Shown here: piece by piece, positions 27,859 through 35,039 of the stretch
Layout of the letters: every line of letters begins with the position of its first letter
Numbering within the stretch: the stretch's first letter is position 1
From: Cryobacterium glucosi
Lineage (GTDB): Bacteria > Actinomycetota > Actinomycetes > Actinomycetales > Microbacteriaceae
Direction of reading: 5' to 3'
Length of the DNA stretch: 64,000 nucleotides
NCBI RefSeq assembly: GCF_004402235.1
Contig: NZ_SOFS01000045.1
Location: 1 to 64,000 of the forward strand
The notes under the pieces: generated by a model
What the model was told of the DNA's origin: nothing
What the model saw: only the letters and a program-made list of their open reading frames with translations
Database searches by the model: none
Position numbers and translations under genes: made by a program

Positions 27859-28095
27859 ATGAGCTCCGGCCAGGTATTTGCGCTCCTATGGGGACCGTTC
27901 GCGATTGCATTCGGAGTGACGTTCATCGTGAAGCGCGCTCGGATATCGGAGTTGGCGAGACGCCAACGACGCCAGCAGGGCCTCCGCGTATCGCAGCGAA
28001 CTCAATCACCCGCACTGATGGCGGTGAGCGGCGCACTCCTCGTGGTTCTTGGTACCTGCGTATCAATCGGAGCACTCACAGGGCAGATTCGGTGA
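27859..28095 (+). CDS. Small two-TM protein, first of a coupled pair
   Basis: A 78-residue protein with TM helices at about residues 5-24 and 51-72 separated by a very basic stretch rich in Arg and Gln. No known family is recognised. Its stop overlaps the GTG of the next small gene (GTGA, 28092-28095). The local sequence is less GC-rich and uses more A/T-ending codons than the surrounding core genes, consistent with a lineage-specific or transferred segment. Confidence 0.6.
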   Translation: MSSGQVFALLWGPFAIAFGVTFIVKRARISELARRQRRQQGLRVSQRTQSPALMAVSGALLVVLGTCVSIGALTGQIR

Positions 28096-28316
28096 GTGAT
28101 CACAACGGACTCGGTTGGCTCACTTCACCAAACGGTCGAATAGTAGCGGCGTTGTGGAACATGTTGATCTGTGCGGCCATCGTCGTGGTTTCGGTTGTGA
28201 TGGGGATGACCCGGACCCCGACCGCATTCATCCTGACAGCTCTCGGCCTCATCATGGAGTGGCAATTTGTGCGCGGATATCTGCGCGCGCGGCAAGCGAA
28301 AGTGGCCGAAAAGTAA
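28092..28316 (+). CDS. Small two-TM protein, second of a coupled pair
   Basis: A 74-residue protein starting at GTG in the stop overlap with the preceding gene. Hydrophobic helices lie at about residues 19-38 (VAALWNMLICAAIVVVSVVM) and 44-60, and a short basic tail ends it. It is not recognised as a known family. Both products of the pair are small basic membrane proteins, so they may form one complex; this is inference from coupling. Confidence 0.55.
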   Translation: MSDHNGLGWLTSPNGRIVAALWNMLICAAIVVVSVVMGMTRTPTAFILTALGLIMEWQFVRGYLRARQAKVAEK

Positions 28317-28416
28317 CCGGTCGCGGTCTGCGCTCGTCCGGTTGAGATCCGCTTTCGCGTTAGGCTCGTGCTCCTTGCGATAGTCATCGCAGCAGCATCC
28401 ATCGAAGGAGACCACC

Positions 28417-29091
28417 GTGCCCGTCATCGCCATCATCGGAGCCGGACCGGGACTCGGAGCCGCCGTCGCGCGAAGGTTCGGGCGCGAAGGCTTCTCTATT
28501 GCCCTGATCGCCAGGAATCAGTCGAAACTGGACGCCATGGCAGCCGAGCTGGCCGCTTCCGGCTTCACCGCGAGGGCGTACGCAGCGGATGTCCTCACGC
28601 CGGCATCGCTCGAGGCGGCCCTTGCGCGTGCCGAAGCGGAGCTCGGAGCCATCACGGTGTTGCAGTACAGCCCGCTCCCGTCCCGCGACTACCTGAAGCC
28701 GGTTCTCGAGATGACTCCGGAGCTGGCTCTGGAGGCACTGCAGTTCTCGGCCCTCGGGCTCATCCACGCGGCGCGTGCGGTGCTCCCGGCAATGCGGCTG
28801 GCGGGGAGCGGCAGCATCATCCTGATCAACGGCGGAACCTCTGTGAAGGCCCGCGCCGGCTTCGCGGGAACCTCGGTGGCCTTCCCTGCCGAGAGCGCCT
28901 ACGGCGAGATGCTCCACGATGCCCTGGCGGATGAGGGCATCCGGGTCAGCCAGCTGGTGATCCCGGGCGGCATTCCCCGGCTTCAGTTGGCCAACGGCAT
29001 CGACGGCGTCGCCGATCGCATCTGGGACCTCCACGCCGTCGCCGGACCGTTCCGCACCATGCTCATCCCGCTTGAGGACGGCCGGGAGTAG
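28417..29091 (+). CDS. Atypical short-chain dehydrogenase/reductase lacking YxxxK
   Basis: A 224-residue SDR-fold protein. The N-terminal NAD(P)-binding loop GAGPGLGAAVARRFG (residues 7-21) and the adenine-side Arg in LIARNQ fit a classical SDR. The catalytic tetrad does not: where YxxxK should lie, about 23 residues before GIRVSQLVIPGG, there is no Tyr-x-x-x-Lys (the sequence there is AGTSVAFPAESAYGE). The nucleotide site is kept, so it may bind NADP without classical catalysis or act as an atypical reductase. The start GTG (28417) has AGGAG 7-11 bases upstream. It is intact and not frameshifted. Confidence 0.72.
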   Translation: MPVIAIIGAGPGLGAAVARRFGREGFSIALIARNQSKLDAMAAELAASGFTARAYAADVLTPASLEAALARAEAELGAITVLQYSPLPSRDYLKPVLEMTPELALEALQFSALGLIHAARAVLPAMRLAGSGSIILINGGTSVKARAGFAGTSVAFPAESAYGEMLHDALADEGIRVSQLVIPGGIPRLQLANGIDGVADRIWDLHAVAGPFRTMLIPLEDGRE

Positions 29092-29139
29092 GGCGGTAGC
29101 TACCCTGCCCGCGACCGCAGGTATCGTCCGGGTGAAGGC

Positions 29140-29298
29140 TCAGAGTGTGGGCAGACGGGAGAGCGCCGTCAGGAGCGGTTCCTGCTGTCCGGCCAGACAG
29201 ACCCGGATCCAGCCCTCGCCGGCGGATCCAAAGGCGGAACCCGGGGCGACGGCCACCCGCTGAGTGAGCAGGAACTTCTCCGCCCACTCGGCGACGTC
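29140..29298 (-). pseudogene. Remnant of a class I/II aminotransferase (C-terminal ~52 codons)
   Basis: The minus strand reads an open frame of 52 codons before the TGA at 29140-29142. It contains the C-terminal landmark of fold-type I aminotransferases: RVAVAPGSAFG, then GEGWIRVCLA, then a helix ending LLTALSRLPTL. An in-frame TGA stands directly upstream (29299-29301), and beyond it lies the next SDR gene, so the first ~85% of the gene is missing. It is a decay product left after a deletion or rearrangement, since no start or ribosome site exists. The remnant is well supported; its history is inferred. Confidence 0.7.
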
Positions 29299-29311
29299 TC
29301 ACGCTGTCGTT

Positions 29312-30094
29312 CTAGAGTTCCTTCGTCAGCCCGCCGTCGATTCTGAAGTCGGCACCCGTGACGTTGCCGGCCCGCCCACTGGCCAGCAGGAGCACGAGGT
29401 CCGCGACTTCCCCTGGTTCGGTGAAGCGGCCGGTGGAGAATCCGCCGCCGGCTTCGATGATGCGCTTGCGTGCCTCGTCGGGGGAGACGCCCATGGCCTT
29501 AGCGACCGTCGACGCCACCCCGGTTTCGCCCAACCACAGCGGCGTCGAAACCGGCCCGGGGCTGACCGTGTTGAAGCGGATGCCCCGGTCACCGAACTCC
29601 TTGGAGAGCGCCTTCGAGAGGTTCCAGACCCCTGCTTTCGCGACGGAATAGTCGATGACTCCGGGGTCGGGAAGGTAAGCGTTCACGGAAGCGATGGTGA
29701 CCACGGTTCCGCCTCCCCGCTCGATCAGCCGGGGAATGGCCGCTCGGGTCGTGCGCACAACGGCCATCAGATCGAGGTTCAGGGTGTTGAGCCAGTCCTC
29801 GTCGGTCACGTCGAGGAATCCCGTAGTGCGCGGTGTGAGCGCACCGACGTTGTTGACGAGGATGTCGAGGCCATCGGCGGCTTCGGAGATCAGCTTGTCC
29901 GGGCCGGTCGGGGTCGACAGATCAACCGCAACGAATCGGACAGCGTCGCCGAGAGCGTCGAGTTCGGAGGACGACGATCGGGAGCCTGCGATCACCTGCG
30001 CTCCCTCGGCGACGAGCGCGGTGGTCACCGCGAGTCCGATGCCCTTGCTGGCACCCGTGACGACGGCTGTCTTTCCGGCAAGATCGAGATTCAT
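29312..30094 (-). CDS. SDR family oxidoreductase (classical)
   Basis: A 260-residue classical short-chain dehydrogenase. The cofactor motif TGASKGIG (residues 14-21), NNVG at ~88-91, the catalytic Ser in IASVN and YSVAK (Tyr-x-x-x-Lys) at ~155-159 are all present. It is a FabG-like NAD(P)-dependent oxidoreductase of unknown substrate. The ATG at 30094 has AGAGG about nine bases upstream; the longer frame to 30235 would not be translated efficiently. A 16-bp palindrome (30163-30178) lies about 70 nt upstream and is a candidate operator. It is separated from an aminotransferase remnant by only ~13 nt. Confidence 0.86.
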   Translation of the reverse strand: MNLDLAGKTAVVTGASKGIGLAVTTALVAEGAQVIAGSRSSSSELDALGDAVRFVAVDLSTPTGPDKLISEAADGLDILVNNVGALTPRTTGFLDVTDEDWLNTLNLDLMAVVRTTRAAIPRLIERGGGTVVTIASVNAYLPDPGVIDYSVAKAGVWNLSKALSKEFGDRGIRFNTVSPGPVSTPLWLGETGVASTVAKAMGVSPDEARKRIIEAGGGFSTGRFTEPGEVADLVLLLASGRAGNVTGADFRIDGGLTKEL

Positions 30095-30162
30095 GTTCGG
30101 GTTCCTCTGCTCGAAGGTCGAATGGTGAATGTCGTTGAGATGATGGGAGGGGGGTTCCGGCA

Positions 30163-30178
30163 TCCGTGGATCCACGGA
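30163..30178. promoter_or_regulatory. 16-bp perfect palindrome, candidate operator of the SDR gene
   Basis: TCCGTGGATCCACGGA is a perfect 16-bp palindrome. GGTTCC (30154-30159) and GGAACC (30176-30181) add outer symmetry that partly overlaps it. It lies in the 231-bp gap between divergent genes. No regulator gene is adjacent, so the binding protein is unknown. Confidence 0.4.
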
Positions 30179-30325
30179 ACCACTGTTCATTCCACTGTGC
30201 AATGGGGCGCCCAACCGCCGGAGCCGAAATCCCACATCAGTCGCGATTTTGGCCTATGCGGGCCGGGACTCTGGGTGCGCTAGCCTTCTGGCTAGGTTGA
30301 TCAGCAAGAACTCGGGGGAATCGAC

Positions 30326-30976
30326 ATGGTGCACGACCTATCCGGACTCACCACGGCAAGGCTCGCCGGAATCCTGGCGCTGGGCCTCCTGCTGTCCGGA
30401 TGCTCCAGCCAGCACGCGGATGCGCCGGCGCCGGGTTCGACCGCTTCTGCCGTTCCGATCGCCAGCACGATCCAGCCCACCGCGGCGCCTACGTCTGCAC
30501 CTACGGTGACCGCAACAGCGGCTCCACTTAAACTGAACGACCCGAGCTCGTGGATCATCGGCTTCTCCGGTGTCGGACCGATGGTGCTCGGGGCTGATCT
30601 GACTTCGACCAAGGAGTCGATGACCGCCTTCAGCCAGACCCTCTGGGACGAGTGCCCCTCACGTTCTGTCGTCACTTTCGCCGAGGCCGGATCTCCCAGC
30701 TTCGTCATCGCCGATCAGGGCGGCGACGGCATCATCCAGCAGGTTGTCGTGCAGACCGGGGAGAGCGCTGCTGGCTCCGCCACGTCGTCGGCGCGGACGA
30801 GTGCGGGAATCGGAATCGGTGCCACGCTCGACCAGCTCACGATCGCGTACCCCGCGATCACGTACCAGGATGCCGGCACTCCCATCGCCCAGTACGCACG
30901 GGCCAGCGGAGAGGGGAAGTGGATCCATTTTGTGGTGCTGGAGGACAAGGTGAGCCAGATCATCGTGTCGCCATAG
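30326..30976 (+). CDS. Putative lipoprotein with Thr/Ala/Pro-rich linker
   Basis: A 216-residue secreted lipoprotein. Signal peptide residues ~1-25 end at the lipobox LLSGC (Cys about residue 26). An Ala/Pro/Thr/Ser linker (~27-68) follows, then a globular domain of ~145 residues with one more Cys (in WDECPSRSV). The domain begins WIIGFSGVGPMVLGADL, a pattern seen in other actinobacterial lipoproteins of unknown role. The ATG has GGGGGAA five to eleven bases upstream. The function cannot be assigned. Confidence 0.78.
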   Translation: MVHDLSGLTTARLAGILALGLLLSGCSSQHADAPAPGSTASAVPIASTIQPTAAPTSAPTVTATAAPLKLNDPSSWIIGFSGVGPMVLGADLTSTKESMTAFSQTLWDECPSRSVVTFAEAGSPSFVIADQGGDGIIQQVVVQTGESAAGSATSSARTSAGIGIGATLDQLTIAYPAITYQDAGTPIAQYARASGEGKWIHFVVLEDKVSQIIVSP

Positions 30977-31069
30977 GCCGGCATCGCTAAAGAACTCTGC
31001 GGCTAGTTCGATACTCTGAAGGCGGATGCGGCGCTAGCGTGGGCGGCACCACAAACGAAGAGGGGCCGC

Positions 31070-31534
31070 ATGTCGTACATTGTCGACTTCGTGAACGTAT
31101 CGACCGTCGGACTTGAATCGTCGCCGGTGATGGACGCGCTCGCCGGCTTGCGGGCCAACGAGGCGCGCTACTTCAAGAACAAATACGATCATGTCTTCAC
31201 CGTCAGCCCTGTGAGCGATGCCCCGGACGTGCTCGAGTGGGTGAGCCGCATCCTCAAGGAGGAGCGTGACATCGTCATCGCCTCGAGCCCGCTCGAGGTG
31301 ACCGCCTTCGAAGTCGAGGGAACTCGGATGGCCTACGTGTTCTACGAGTCCGGATTGTCGATCAACGTCATGTACGGCATCGAGGACGGTCAGAAGCGAG
31401 CCGTCGGGTTCAAGCTCGCCGACGGCATGGAGGTGCCCGAAGAACTGGCCACTCGATTCAAATTCGCACGGCAGAAATCGAAGCTGGCCGGCGTCATCCG
31501 AGGTTCCTACTTCGTGGTCAAGGGCGAGTACTGA
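31070..31534 (+). CDS. Uncharacterised 154-residue soluble protein
   Basis: No family is recognised. The product is mixed alpha/beta, with hydrophobic segments (DIVIASSPLEVTAFEVEG, MAYVFYESGLSINVMYG) too short for membrane helices, and a basic C-terminus (FKFARQKSKLAGVIRG). No signal peptide, Cys pair or metal motif is visible. The ATG at 31070 has AGAGGGG eight to ten bases upstream. It stands alone between a lipoprotein gene and an HNH gene. Lower G+C than most neighbours is visible in the N-terminal third. Confidence 0.65.
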   Translation: MSYIVDFVNVSTVGLESSPVMDALAGLRANEARYFKNKYDHVFTVSPVSDAPDVLEWVSRILKEERDIVIASSPLEVTAFEVEGTRMAYVFYESGLSINVMYGIEDGQKRAVGFKLADGMEVPEELATRFKFARQKSKLAGVIRGSYFVVKGEY

Positions 31535-31639
31535 GTTCCCGACCCGTCGACGTCGATAGTCCGTGGCGCACCTGTGGCACTGTCCGGACGAGTGTGGCTT
31601 AGTCGCCGGCTTGTCCTCAACAAAGTGCTTCTGACCGGG

Positions 31640-31648
31640 TTTTCCACA
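31640..31648 (+). promoter_or_regulatory. DnaA-box-like nonamer upstream of the HNH gene
   Basis: TTTTCCACA matches the TTWTNCACA DnaA consensus exactly and sits 62 nt before the HNH gene start. It is single, and no origin-like cluster surrounds it, so a replication role is unlikely. It may be chance or a regulatory site. Confidence 0.3.
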
Positions 31649-31696
31649 GGTGATTCGTGGGCGTGCGGATGCCTCAAGAATGTCGGTGGTCGTCCG

Positions 31697-31702
31697 TAGA
31701 GT
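31697..31702 (+). promoter_or_regulatory. -10 element of leaderless promoter for the HNH gene
   Basis: TAGAGT ends 7 nt before the ATG at 31710, and no ribosome site precedes the ATG. The layout matches other leaderless genes here. Confidence 0.4.
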
Positions 31703-31709
31703 GACCGGT

Positions 31710-33161
31710 ATGACAACTGAAAATACCTCAGAACCTCAGCCCGAAAGCACGGCGGAACCCCCGCCCGGGACCCCTCCCGAGAGTCCTCCCGACACCTACC
31801 TCAACCCCCGGCATCTCAGCCTGGTGGAGCCGTCCCTCGCCGATTTCTATGACGCGATCCGGGAGGCGGACCGGGAGATGAACCGGGCCGCCGCGAAGCG
31901 GGCGGCCGCGATCTACACCGCCCAACGGGTGCTCGCCGATGTCGGCCGGGCCCGGGCGGAGGCCGCAGAACGCGCCGGTGGCCCGCGCCCGCCGTGGTCG
32001 CCGGAAGAAGCCACGAAAGAGGAGTTCACGTGCGAGGTCGGCGCTCTGCTCCGGTTGCCGCGCCGGACGGCGGAGACCCTGATTGAAGCCAGCCGCACCC
32101 TCGCGGAGGACCTCCCCGTGACCCGGGAGGCCCTCGCGACCGGGGTGATCAGTTACCGGCACGCCCAGGTGATCATGGAGCAGGCCTGGGGCATCCGGGT
32201 CGATGATGACCCGGAAGCGTCCGCGCGGGCGCGTGCGGTGTTCGAGGAGGTCCTCGTGCCCGACGCGGAAGTGCTGACCGTGGCGAAGCTCGCCGACCGG
32301 GCCCGGAGGGTGCGGGAGCGCACCCACCCGGAGACCATCACCGCGAGGCACCAGAAAAGCGTCGAGGACCGGCATGTGGTGTTCCAGGCCCTCAACGACG
32401 GCATGGCGTCGCTGTACCTGACCGGGGATGCCGAGAAGGTGCAGGCCGCCTACCACCGCACCCTCGACACGGCGCTGACCCTGCAGGGCCCGGAGGAAAC
32501 CCGCACGCTGACCCAGCTGGCGGCGGACGTCCTCACCGACGTCCTGATCAGCGGGGTCACCCCGGACGGACTCGGCAAAGGGGTGGCCGCGCAAGTCAAC
32601 GTCACGGTCCCGGTACTGACCCCGCTGGGGAAGAGCGAGGAGCCCGGGTACCTGGCCGGGTACGGGCCGATCGACCCCGACACCGCGAGGCGTCTCGCCG
32701 CCGGGGCGCCGAGCTTCACCCGGCTACTCACCCACCCCGAAACCGGCGTCGTGCTCTCCATGGGACGCGACACCTACAAACCACCGGCCGCGCTCAAGAA
32801 ATGGCTCGAGGTACGGGATGAAACCTGCACCTTCCCCGGGTGCCGCCGCTCCGCCAAACGGTCCGACCTCGACCACAGTGTGGAGTGGCAGCACGGCGGG
32901 GAGACCGACGCGATGAACCTCGCCCACCTCTGCCCGTATCACCACGCGGTGAAGAGCTACACCCGGTGGACGCCGAGACACCTCGGCGACGGCCGCATCG
33001 AATGGACCTCCCCGGCCGGGTACAGCTACATCGTCGAACCCTCCGCGGATATGAGACCACCCCGGAAACCCAAACCCGAACCGAAACCACCGGTCCCGAT
33101 CGTTGACGTCTGGAACCTTGACCCCGCACCCGACGACCCCGACGACCCGACACCGTTCTAG
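31710..33161 (+). CDS. DUF222/HNH endonuclease-domain protein (13E12 repeat family)
   Basis: A 483-residue protein of the large actinobacterial DUF222-HNH family (13E12 repeat type). A Pro/Glu-rich head (~1-30) precedes an alpha-helical DUF222 region (~45-340). The C-terminal HNH domain (~365-435) contains TFPGCRRSAKRSDLDHSVEW with Cys and the HNH His, then HLCPYHHAVK. A Pro/Lys-rich tail ends it. Biochemical function is unknown; the family is multicopy in many genomes and often linked to mobile or repeat regions. The ATG at 31710 is chosen over a longer frame to 31650 because TAGAGT lies 7 nt upstream. Confidence 0.88.
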   Translation: MTTENTSEPQPESTAEPPPGTPPESPPDTYLNPRHLSLVEPSLADFYDAIREADREMNRAAAKRAAAIYTAQRVLADVGRARAEAAERAGGPRPPWSPEEATKEEFTCEVGALLRLPRRTAETLIEASRTLAEDLPVTREALATGVISYRHAQVIMEQAWGIRVDDDPEASARARAVFEEVLVPDAEVLTVAKLADRARRVRERTHPETITARHQKSVEDRHVVFQALNDGMASLYLTGDAEKVQAAYHRTLDTALTLQGPEETRTLTQLAADVLTDVLISGVTPDGLGKGVAAQVNVTVPVLTPLGKSEEPGYLAGYGPIDPDTARRLAAGAPSFTRLLTHPETGVVLSMGRDTYKPPAALKKWLEVRDETCTFPGCRRSAKRSDLDHSVEWQHGGETDAMNLAHLCPYHHAVKSYTRWTPRHLGDGRIEWTSPAGYSYIVEPSADMRPPRKPKPEPKPPVPIVDVWNLDPAPDDPDDPTPF

Positions 33162-33183
33162 AACGGACCTGGGCCGACGCCGT

Positions 33184-33960
33184 CTAGCGACGGCGACGGC
33201 GCCGACTGCGGATGAGGTACTCGGCGACCGTCAGGTTCAGGACCCAGGCGGCACCCATCAGGACCGCGCGGGAGGGCTCGTCCTGCGCCCCGAAAAGGAT
33301 CGCCCCCGGGATCAGCAGCAGCGCCTGCGTGCCAGCGGCGACGGCTATCGCGTAGGCCCGAGTCATCCACTCGCCGTGCCTGACGAAATCGCGGCGCAGG
33401 ATCGCGCGGATACCGAGAACGAGGCTCACGGCCATCGCCGATCCGAAGAAGAGCCGAATCACGCCGAGGGCGATGCCGTCACCCGGCGGGTGCGGGTAGA
33501 ACACCACCATCCACAGGCCGGACAGCGCGGAGAGCAGGCCGGCGGGGATGAGGATGACTCCCGCGATGCGGTGCCACCTGCTCGCCCGGCGCCGCAGGGC
33601 GGGAACGAACTGGAAGGCGCCGAGGAGGCAGAAGACGGTCACGCTGACGATGTGCGTGACGATGTGCGTGACGACGGGCATGGGGGAGTCGAGGAACCGG
33701 ACGTTGTGCTCGGTGGCGGTGGAGCCCCCCGTCAGCTCGGTGAGGCGCGCAGCCCCGGCGAGAATCGGGATGAGGCTCAGCAGGATCAGTCCGGCCGGTG
33801 CGAGCCATTGCGGCCGCGGAGTTCGCGTGCGTGCCCGGGTGCGATCAGCGCGAGGAACCGCGGCAGCCGGCCTGTCCTGCGTTGCACCGTCTTGTGTCGG
33901 CCTGTCCCGTGTCGCCTTGTCCCGTGTCGACGTGTCTCGAGTGATCTTGTGGTTCGTCAC
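33184..33960 (-). CDS. DUF2306 family membrane protein
   Basis: A 258-residue protein with about seven TM helices from residue 50 on, matching the DUF2306 type. The SPMPVVTHIVTHIVSVTVFCLLGAFQFVPALR segment near 92-122 includes the His residues that suggest a heme- or metal-binding membrane core. The first ~45 residues are polar and contain a 5-residue near-repeat described separately. It ends with a run of Arg. It overlaps the small gene upstream by 4 nt (ATGA, 33957-33960) and lies in the STAND regulator locus. The function is unknown. Confidence 0.78.
   Translation of the reverse strand: MTNHKITRDTSTRDKATRDRPTQDGATQDRPAAAVPRADRTRARTRTPRPQWLAPAGLILLSLIPILAGAARLTELTGGSTATEHNVRFLDSPMPVVTHIVTHIVSVTVFCLLGAFQFVPALRRRASRWHRIAGVILIPAGLLSALSGLWMVVFYPHPPGDGIALGVIRLFFGSAMAVSLVLGIRAILRRDFVRHGEWMTRAYAIAVAAGTQALLLIPGAILFGAQDEPSRAVLMGAAWVLNLTVAEYLIRSRRRRRR
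33868..33942 (-). repeat. Five 15-bp coding near-repeats (TRDTS-like pentads)
   Basis: Residues 7-31 of the DUF2306 protein are five consecutive pentads: TRDTS, TRDKA, TRDRP, TQDGA and TQDRP. The DNA is a 15-bp periodic tract with a recurring GTGTC/TGTCC core on the plus strand. Such a tract can expand or contract without shifting the frame. No function is known. Confidence 0.65.
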
Positions 33961-34208
33961 CGGTCACTCCTTGTCAGGACGTTGACGGAGATCAACGTGG
34001 CTCCGAGGTCTGCGACCCGTCTCAGTAGCCCGTGCAGGGCGGCCTGGTCCACGACCGGGCCGGTGAGGATCGTTGTCCCGTCGTTCGCCTCGGTCAGCCG
34101 GAAGCCGTCGAACCAGTCGGTCCAACAGGCATCCAGCTGCCCCTGAAGCCGGATCTCGTAGGTGTCGAGTTCACCGCGCCCGAGGGGCGCCACGTGTCCG
34201 TTTTTCAT
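33957..34208 (-). CDS. Small ligand-binding-like protein, common partner of STAND/LuxR regulators
   Basis: An 83-residue soluble protein of the type that begins YEIRLQGQLD, has WTDWFDGFRLTEANDGTTILTGPVVDQAALHGLL in the middle and ends VADLGATLISVNV. Proteins of this pattern are widespread and encoded with MalT-like LuxR regulators and small membrane proteins; no function is established. The ATG at 34208 has GGAGGA about five bases upstream. It is translationally coupled to the DUF2306 gene and follows the 228-residue membrane protein gene. Confidence 0.72.
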   Translation of the reverse strand: MKNGHVAPLGRGELDTYEIRLQGQLDACWTDWFDGFRLTEANDGTTILTGPVVDQAALHGLLRRVADLGATLISVNVLTRSDR

Positions 34209-34241
34209 GTCATTCCTCCTCGGTGGTCCGGCGAATCCGGG

Positions 34242-34928
34242 TCAGACCGTCGGCGTCGTGTCGAGCCGTGCAGGGTTGACCGCCGCGGGCGCCGTCGTTG
34301 TGCGCAGGTTCGACCACAGGGAGTACCCGAGCCAGATCAGGGCCAGGCCCATGGGGATGGCGGCCATCCGTTCGAGGGTGTGCGGGAGCAGTGCGCCCGC
34401 GATGGGCGTCACGGCCGCTGCGACGATCAGAAGGATGCCGGCCCCGCGTGACAGGACACGGGCGCGGAGGATGGAGATGCCGAACAGCAGGGCGCCGACG
34501 ACGTAGAGCAGACCGCCGACCTGGGGGAGCGCCGCGAGGGGGCCGAGGTCGTTCACGGCCGGGTAGCGGCCGAACAGTCCGACGATGTCCACGGCGAGCT
34601 GGGGGGCTGCGGTCGCGACCAGCGGCGCGATGAGGGCTTCGGTGAAGTTGAAGGATGCCTGCAGGATGAAGAAGAATCCGAACATCAGGTAGGCGATCAG
34701 GCCGAGCAGCCCGAACTTCTGCACCTGCCGCAGGTAGATTCCGGTGAGACCGATCATGGCCAGAACGGCCATGCCGAAGCTGAGGACGTGCACCGTGATC
34801 CACATCTGAGTGGAGAGCGAGGCGACCACGTCGGCCGGGTGGACGAACTGGATGATGATGTAGATGAGCCCGGAGAGTGCGGCCGCTCCGGCGGCCGCGC
34901 GGGTGAGGGTGGATGTCGTGATGCTCAT
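34242..34928 (-). CDS. Seven- to eight-TM uncharacterised membrane protein
   Basis: A 228-residue polytopic protein with hydrophobic helices at about 12-30, 45-63, 74-92, 98-118, 128-150, 160-180 and 190-210. It resembles DUF4386-type proteins in size and layout (ALSGLIYIIIQFVHP, ISILRARVLSRGAGILLIVAA), but the match is not firm. The ATG at 34928 has GGAG about nine bases upstream on the minus strand. It is the first gene after the STAND regulator, separated by 111 nt that hold operator-like repeats. Confidence 0.68.
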   Translation of the reverse strand: MSITTSTLTRAAAGAAALSGLIYIIIQFVHPADVVASLSTQMWITVHVLSFGMAVLAMIGLTGIYLRQVQKFGLLGLIAYLMFGFFFILQASFNFTEALIAPLVATAAPQLAVDIVGLFGRYPAVNDLGPLAALPQVGGLLYVVGALLFGISILRARVLSRGAGILLIVAAAVTPIAGALLPHTLERMAAIPMGLALIWLGYSLWSNLRTTTAPAAVNPARLDTTPTV

Positions 34929-34994
34929 GAGAGGCTCCGATGTTCTGCGTGACCCAGGCGGTTGCCTGAAGACACCCTGAATCTAGGGAGACAT

Positions 34995-35037
34995 GTGATG
35001 ACGGGGCATCACTCCACGTGGTGATCCCTGTGGTGAT
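34995..35037. promoter_or_regulatory. Operator-like repeat cluster between STAND regulator and target genes
   Basis: GTGATG (34995-35000) and CATCAC (35007-35012) form a 6+6+6 palindrome. GTGGTGAT is repeated at 35018-35025 and 35030-35037, with a period of 12 bp. The cluster is just downstream of the regulator stop (35040) and upstream of the membrane gene start (34928). MalT-family activators bind direct repeats, so this may be the regulator's site. Inference from position and symmetry. Confidence 0.5.
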
Positions 35038-35039
35038 TG

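Noticed and set aside
31640..31648. Chromosomal origin signal (DnaA box)
   Set aside because: Only one box is present and none of dnaA, dnaN, rpmH or gyrB is nearby.
31710..33161. HNH protein as part of a defence or restriction system
   Set aside because: No methylase, helicase or other partner is adjacent, and the DUF222-HNH type is a common multicopy actinobacterial family.
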